Source of the DNA: Deltaproteobacteria bacterium
GTDB lineage: Bacteria; Myxococcota; UBA727; JABDBI01
Length of the DNA stretch: 10,491 nucleotides
Direction: 5' to 3'
Assembly: GCA_016764955.1 (NCBI GenBank)
Contig: JAESQZ010000069.1
Location: 1-10,491 of the forward strand
Below the pieces are notes generated by a model. The model saw only the letters and a program-made list of their open reading frames with translations. It made no database searches and was not told where the DNA came from. Each line of letters begins with the position of its first letter. The stretch's first letter is position 1. The translations under genes were made by a program, and so were the position numbers. This document shows positions 6,639-10,491 of the stretch, in pieces.

Positions 6639-7283
6639 CTATGACAACGCCAAGCTTTTTTCTAAAACTAACCTAGGATTATGCGTCACCATCAAGACAG
6701 TCATGCCAAGCTCTTGATTGAGCTCGTGCATGAGATTTACGATTGCTGATCCAGTTTCTTCGTCTAAGTTGCCAGTAGGCTCATCAGCGAGTAATAATCT
6801 GGGCTTAGCAACCAATGCTCGGGCGAGGGCAACACGCTGTTGCTCGCCGCCAGAAAGCTCGCCAGGCTTATGTTGGAGTCGTTTACCTAGTCCTACGCGT
6901 TCAAGCCAGACTTGAGCTTCTTGTTCTGCTTGTTTTTTAGATAAGCCAGCAATCAACAGCGGCATTTGAGCATTCTCGATAGCTGTGAGTTCTGGCAACA
7001 AGTGATGAAACTGAAACACAAAGCCGATTTGTTGATTTCGAAACTGGGCGAGCTGCGACGCACTTTTTTGAAATACAGGATTATTATCAAATAAGATCTC
7101 GCCGCTACTGGGTTGGTCTAAAGTGCCTAAAATATGTAACAAAGTGCTTTTCCCAGAACCGGAGTGACCAGTGATGGTTTGCATGTCACCTGACTCAACT
7201 GTCCAGTTGAGATTTTTAAGAACCGGAATTTCTTTGTTTTCTAGAAAATAACTTTTAGATAGATTTTGAATCTCGATTTTCAT
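6639..7283 (-). CDS. lolD: Lipoprotein-releasing system ATP-binding protein LolD
   Basis: ATPase subunit of the inner-membrane Lol complex that extracts outer-membrane lipoproteins and hands them to LolA. It is 214 residues with all ABC landmarks: Walker A GHSGSGKST (39-47), Q-loop Q91 in FVFQFHHLLPEL, signature LSGGEQ (143-148), Walker B LLLADE (163-168) followed by PTGNLD, and H-loop H201 in VTHN. FQFHHLLPELTAIEN is typical of LolD. Start ATG 7283 overlaps the permease stop by 4 nt (ATGA), and AGGA lies about 10 nt upstream. The C-terminus is short: after THNPRLVLEKS it ends LALS, where LolD proteins usually continue about ten residues with a LxDG-type tail. The stop codon is 10 bases from a palindromic repeat, so repeat insertion may have trimmed it. 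Confidence 0.94.
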   Translation of the reverse strand: MKIEIQNLSKSYFLENKEIPVLKNLNWTVESGDMQTITGHSGSGKSTLLHILGTLDQPSSGEILFDNNPVFQKSASQLAQFRNQQIGFVFQFHHLLPELTAIENAQMPLLIAGLSKKQAEQEAQVWLERVGLGKRLQHKPGELSGGEQQRVALARALVAKPRLLLADEPTGNLDEETGSAIVNLMHELNQELGMTVLMVTHNPRLVLEKSLALS

Positions 7284-8602
7284 GCTCGAAGTCCTTCAAC
7301 TGGCTTTAAGCGTGCTGCAAATAGGGCAGGGGGCATTGTCGCCAAAAAGCTAACAGCCAACGCGCCAAGCGCCACATAAACGACTTCGACTGCATCAATA
7401 CGTACTGGAATCTGGCTGATATAGTAAATTTCTGCGTCGAGCCCGATACCAAAATGCTGTAAGACGACACAAAGTATTAGGCCTAGGCCCACGCCAGTCA
7501 CCATGCCAATAGAACCAATCGTAAGCCCATAACTGACAAAAATTTTCATGATAGATACTGAAGTTGCACCCATGCTCTTTAAGATAGCAATCTCTTTGTT
7601 TTTCTCTAAGACAACCATGATGAGGGTTACCAAAATAAGCAAACTGGCCATGGCTAATAACGTCATTAAAATAATAAACATGGCGATTTTTTCAAGCTTG
7701 AGCGCCGAGAAGAGCGGCCGGTTCATTTCCATCCAGTCTCTTGCGTACATGGGGTAGCCGTCGAGCTTTTTTTCTATTTCAAGGGCGATAGTTGCTGCTT
7801 GTTCTGGGTTTTTGATTTTATATTCAATGCCTGAAACAGAAGCTTTAAGTCCAAATAGTCTTTGCGCGTTTTCAAGCGACGTATAGGCAAACTTTGAGTC
7901 ATACTCATACATGCCAGAGCTAAAGAGGCCAACGACTTTAAAGTTCTTGGTTTTAGGCAGCATGCCCATGGGGCCGAGCTCACCCATGGGGCTCACAACT
8001 TGGATGGCATTGCCAATAAAGACTTTTAAATTCTTGGCCATTTCAATGCCAATCACAATGCCGGTATCGCCTAAGTCATCCCAGCTGCCTTCTTTAATGA
8101 CTTTTTTAAGATCGTTATCAGGCTTTTGAATGCCTTTTAAGACAACGCCACTCATGTTGTATTTGGAAGAGAGCATGCCTTCACCCAATACAAATGGCGA
8201 AGCTTCTGAAATGCCACTTATATTTTTTGTTTTCTGAAGCACTTCTTCGTAGTTCGAAAAATCATGCCCAAAGCGCATGAGCATGATGTGTGGGTTCGAG
8301 CCTAAGATTTTATCTCGAAAATCGCTTGAAAAGCCATTCATCACGCTCATGACGATAACCATGCCGGCGCAAGCAGCCATTACAGCAAAAATAGAAATAA
8401 GCGTAATCATCGATACAGCTTTATGACTGCGCTTAGCCATCAAAAAGCGTCTAGCAATGATATTTTCATAGGCGAATGACGGATTAAAGCGGCCTTCGCC
8501 AAAAAATAAATAGGCAAATGCTGCAATAACTCCAAGAGCTAATATAGCCCCAAGGCCAATAGCAGCATATATGACAACTTGATAAGCAACAGAGTCTGTC
8601 AT
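7280..8602 (-). CDS. Lipoprotein-releasing system permease, LolC/LolE family, with an extra N-terminal membrane segment
   Basis: Membrane subunit of the Lol exporter, 440 residues. The family's usual start (ENIIARRFLMAKRSHKAVS, first core membrane helix about 63-88, ending VMSVMNGFSSDFRDKILG) appears only after residue 45. Before it lies an additional hydrophobic segment at about 8-34 (VVIYAAIGLGAILALGVIAA). The MacB-like periplasmic domain spans about 89-304 and includes SPMGELGPMGMLPKTKNF and GLFSSGMYEYDS. The FtsX-type helices are at about 305-333, 354-385 and 405-430, with EIAILKSMGAT between the first two. The start is well fixed: ATG 8602 overlaps the lysS stop by 4 nt, so the extra helix is probably real. 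Only one LolC/E-type gene is in this operon, so it may act as a homodimer (LolF-like), or a partner may lie elsewhere. I therefore give no symbol. Confidence 0.92.
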   Translation of the reverse strand: MTDSVAYQVVIYAAIGLGAILALGVIAAFAYLFFGEGRFNPSFAYENIIARRFLMAKRSHKAVSMITLISIFAVMAACAGMVIVMSVMNGFSSDFRDKILGSNPHIMLMRFGHDFSNYEEVLQKTKNISGISEASPFVLGEGMLSSKYNMSGVVLKGIQKPDNDLKKVIKEGSWDDLGDTGIVIGIEMAKNLKVFIGNAIQVVSPMGELGPMGMLPKTKNFKVVGLFSSGMYEYDSKFAYTSLENAQRLFGLKASVSGIEYKIKNPEQAATIALEIEKKLDGYPMYARDWMEMNRPLFSALKLEKIAMFIILMTLLAMASLLILVTLIMVVLEKNKEIAILKSMGATSVSIMKIFVSYGLTIGSIGMVTGVGLGLILCVVLQHFGIGLDAEIYYISQIPVRIDAVEVVYVALGALAVSFLATMPPALFAARLKPVEGLRA

Positions 8603-10146
8603 TGTACTTGACGCATTTTAGGAAAGAGAATGACTTCACGAATCGATGGGCTGTTCGTCAACAACATAGCAAGCCTATCGATACCAATGCCTTCACCAGC
8701 AGTTGGTGGCATGCCGTGCTCCAAAGCTGTCAAAAAGTCTTCATCTGGGTCATGAAGTTCTTGATTACCAGCGGCTTTAAGTTGTGCTTGTTTGTCAAAG
8801 CGTGCACGTTGGTCATCTGGGTCGTTGAGCTCTGAGAAGGCATTCGCAAGCTCCATGCCGGCGATGAAGAGCTCAAATCGGTCTACCACGCCAGAGTCGC
8901 CATCGCGCTTACGAGCAAGTGGGCTGACCGACATGGGGAAGTCTAACAAGAAAGTGGGCTGAATCAACTTGTCTTCGATTTCATGCTCAAAGACCTCATA
9001 AAGTAAGTGCAGTGCGAGATTACGCCGAGCTTCTCGTGTATCAGCCAGTGGCTCATGTTCTTTTAAGATTTTCTTTGGAGTGTCTGGCGTAACTGTGCGG
9101 CCATTAGCGATTTCCAAAACCCAGTCAACATCATCTGTGTTTTCAAGTTTTTTTATTTTTTCTTCATCGAATTTGAGATGCTCGCCAACTAACCTAGCAA
9201 TAGAAACCCGTCTAAATGGCTTTTCAAAATCTAATACATGCTCGCCATAAGGTATTTGATACTTGCCGTGAAGATTCAAGACCAGCTTTCTAAACAGGGC
9301 TTCTGTTAGAATCATGAAGTCTTCATAGGTGGCGTAAGCTTGGTAGAATTCAATGGTCGTAAACTCAGGGTTATGTCTCGTGCTCACGCCTTCGTTTCGA
9401 AATAAACGCCCGATTTCATAAACGCGTTCGAAGCCACCTATTACAAGCCTTTTTAAGTGCAACTCTGTAGCGATGCGTAGAGTTAAATCTTCGTCGAGTG
9501 CATTATGGTGGGTTTCGAATGGCTTGGCTGTAGCGCCACCGGGAATGTCACTTAAGACAGGGGTTTCGACCTCTATAAAATCTCTTGAATCTAAAAACTC
9601 TTGAATGCCTCGTATAATTTTAGAGCGGGCTTTAAAAATCTCTCGAGATTGCTCGTTGACGATTAAATCTAAATATCGCTGGCGATAACGCTGTTCAACG
9701 TTAGTCAGGCCATGGAACTTTTCAGGTAGGGGCCTTAAAGACTTGGTTAAGATTTTAAATTCGCTGATATTAAGCGAAAGCTCACCTGTTTTGGTTTTCA
9801 TTGGCGTGCCAGTGACGCCAATAAAATCACCCATGTCTAGAAGCTTGAGTTTGTCGTACTCGCCGCCCAGTGTTTTTTGTTGCAGCATGAGCTGTAATTT
9901 GCCGCTTCGGTCCTGGATTTGATAAAAGCTGGTTTTGCCCATGCCGCGCATGGCCATCATACGGCCAGAGAGCTTGTAGCTATCTTGGCACTCGCTTAAG
10001 TCTTCGCGACTTTTATCATCATACTCAGCCCTAAATGCCGCCAAGCTCATATCGGGCTTAAATTCATTGCTATAAGGGTCTAAACCCAATTGTCTAAAAT
10101 CCGCAGCCTTTTGCCGGCGCTCTTCCATTATACGGTGTTCAGTCAT
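8599..10146 (-). CDS. lysS: Lysyl-tRNA synthetase, class II
   Basis: Attaches lysine to tRNA-Lys in the cytoplasm. It is 515 residues, normal length. An N-terminal OB-fold anticodon-binding domain covers about 60-137 (LSGRMMAMRGMGKTSFYQIQD...). The linker EQRYRQRYLDLIVN is characteristic of LysS. Class II motif 1 is around EFLDSRDFIEVETPVL, motif 2 is FRNEGVSTRHNPEF at 249-262, and motif 3 is GEGIGIDRLAML starting at 484, followed by NSPSIREVILFP. All are intact. I chose ATG 10146 (MTEHRIMEERRQKA). ATG 10128 is a usable alternative and also begins at the conserved helix. The frame is open back to 10185, but that extension (MQPGPPCATFW) has no counterpart in LysS proteins. A TATAAT hexamer overlaps ATG 10128 but lacks a good -35 partner. 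It is first in a translationally coupled lysS-lolC/E-lolD operon. Confidence 0.97.
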   Translation of the reverse strand: MTEHRIMEERRQKAADFRQLGLDPYSNEFKPDMSLAAFRAEYDDKSREDLSECQDSYKLSGRMMAMRGMGKTSFYQIQDRSGKLQLMLQQKTLGGEYDKLKLLDMGDFIGVTGTPMKTKTGELSLNISEFKILTKSLRPLPEKFHGLTNVEQRYRQRYLDLIVNEQSREIFKARSKIIRGIQEFLDSRDFIEVETPVLSDIPGGATAKPFETHHNALDEDLTLRIATELHLKRLVIGGFERVYEIGRLFRNEGVSTRHNPEFTTIEFYQAYATYEDFMILTEALFRKLVLNLHGKYQIPYGEHVLDFEKPFRRVSIARLVGEHLKFDEEKIKKLENTDDVDWVLEIANGRTVTPDTPKKILKEHEPLADTREARRNLALHLLYEVFEHEIEDKLIQPTFLLDFPMSVSPLARKRDGDSGVVDRFELFIAGMELANAFSELNDPDDQRARFDKQAQLKAAGNQELHDPDEDFLTALEHGMPPTAGEGIGIDRLAMLLTNSPSIREVILFPKMRQVQ

Positions 10147-10202
10147 AGAAGCCCAAAAGGTAGCGCAAGGGGGCCCAGGCTGCAAGGTGTTTGGGCCAAA
10201 GC

Positions 10203-10491
10203 TTAACGTTTTCTAGCAGGCTGATAAGGCCTATAAGATGGTCTTGTCCTAAGAATATAATCAATCTGCTCTGGAGGTGGTTCTTTTGGGTAAGAGATGC
10301 CAAATAGCGTTGAGTCTGGATTATTGATTCGGGCTCCGTTTGGCTGGCCGGTTTCGCGCTCTTGGATCAAATAGAGGTTATCAAACATAAGACGCCAAAA
10401 TTTGGTTTGATGATCGATGTGGCGTATTTTATGCGTCGCTTCGGGGAAGTGTTTTTCCCAATCAAAGTTTTCAGGGAAATTATATCGAAAC
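10203..10491 (-). CDS. C-terminal part of an unrecognised protein (start off the right edge)
   Basis: The frame is open from the right edge to a TAA at 10203-10205, giving 95 residues that I do not recognise. The visible part is rich in aromatic and charged residues (NFPENFDWEKHFPEATHKI, then HIDHQTKFWRLMFDNLYLI), followed by a proline-rich basic tail (YPKEPPPEQIDY, RPSYRPYQPARKR). An internal ATG at 10388 could start a 61-residue protein. However, the upstream codons are free of stops to the window edge and read like the same protein, so a longer gene is more likely. It ends 56 bases before the lysS start and on the same strand. No membrane segment or catalytic motif is visible. Confidence 0.6.
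   Translation of the reverse strand, partial: FRYNFPENFDWEKHFPEATHKIRHIDHQTKFWRLMFDNLYLIQERETGQPNGARINNPDSTLFGISYPKEPPPEQIDYILRTRPSYRPYQPARKR

Noticed and set aside
10127..10132. Perfect TATAAT hexamer on the minus strand at the lysS 5' end
   Set aside because: It overlaps codons of lysS, and the best -35 candidate (TTGGGC, 18 nt upstream) matches only half the consensus. It is likely chance, though it would fit a start at ATG 10128.
10151..10196. Inverted repeat GCCCAAA / TTTGGGC in the gap before lysS
   Set aside because: The stems are 7 bp with a 32-nt loop and no T-run, so it is too weak to call a terminator or operator.
1..10491. CRISPR array, prophage or IS element
   Set aside because: No regularly spaced direct repeats, integrase, transposase or att-like duplications were seen. 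The only repeated sequences are the short palindromes.

Overview
The window looks like a chromosomal stretch from a Gram-negative, diderm bacterium. It carries Lol lipoprotein-sorting genes, a SurA-type periplasmic protein, a probable outer-membrane barrel and a periplasmic metal-binding protein. The order lysS, then a LolC/E-type permease, then lolD is one I associate with deltaproteobacterial-type lineages (Bdellovibrionota, Myxococcota, Desulfobacterota), and a DUF3516-type helicase fits that too. This is inference from gene order, not a placement. Base composition is moderately AT-rich by eye. No phage, IS transposase, CRISPR, tRNA or rRNA genes were seen.

Layout. (1) Positions 3-2384, minus strand: a large Ski2/DEAD-box helicase whose C-terminus runs off the left edge. 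(2) Positions 2427-6485, plus strand: a very tightly packed five-gene set. It encodes a SurA-like chaperone with a shrunken parvulin domain, a NYN-domain putative RNase, a probable outer-membrane barrel with a His/Asp-rich patch, a ZnuA/TroA-type metal-binding protein, and RNase HI. Spacings run from a 4-nt overlap to a 6-nt gap, so this is very likely one operon. (3) Positions 6486-6638: a convergent intergenic gap filled by GC-rich palindromic repeats. (4) Positions 10146 back to 6639, minus strand: lysS, lolC/E-like and lolD, joined by 4-nt ATGA overlaps. (5) Positions 10203-10491, minus strand: the C-terminal end of an unrecognised protein.

How the genes work together. LolC/E and LolD form the inner-membrane ABC machine that releases lipoproteins to the outer membrane. 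The SurA-like protein would help fold outer-membrane proteins. The barrel protein and the metal-binding protein are adjacent with overlapping stop and start codons, which suggests a joint role in metal (probably zinc) acquisition, although no ZnuB/ZnuC partner is in view.

The most interesting signal is a family of palindromic repeats with the core GTCATCCCGGGCTTGACCC or variants, resembling the Rickettsia palindromic element class and similar dispersed palindromes. One copy sits in frame between the start codon and the hydrophobic core of the barrel protein's signal peptide. A second, divergent copy lies in frame inside the helicase. Two arms, one carrying an 18-nt nested insertion, lie between rnhA and lolD, next to a lolD that appears to have lost its last residues.
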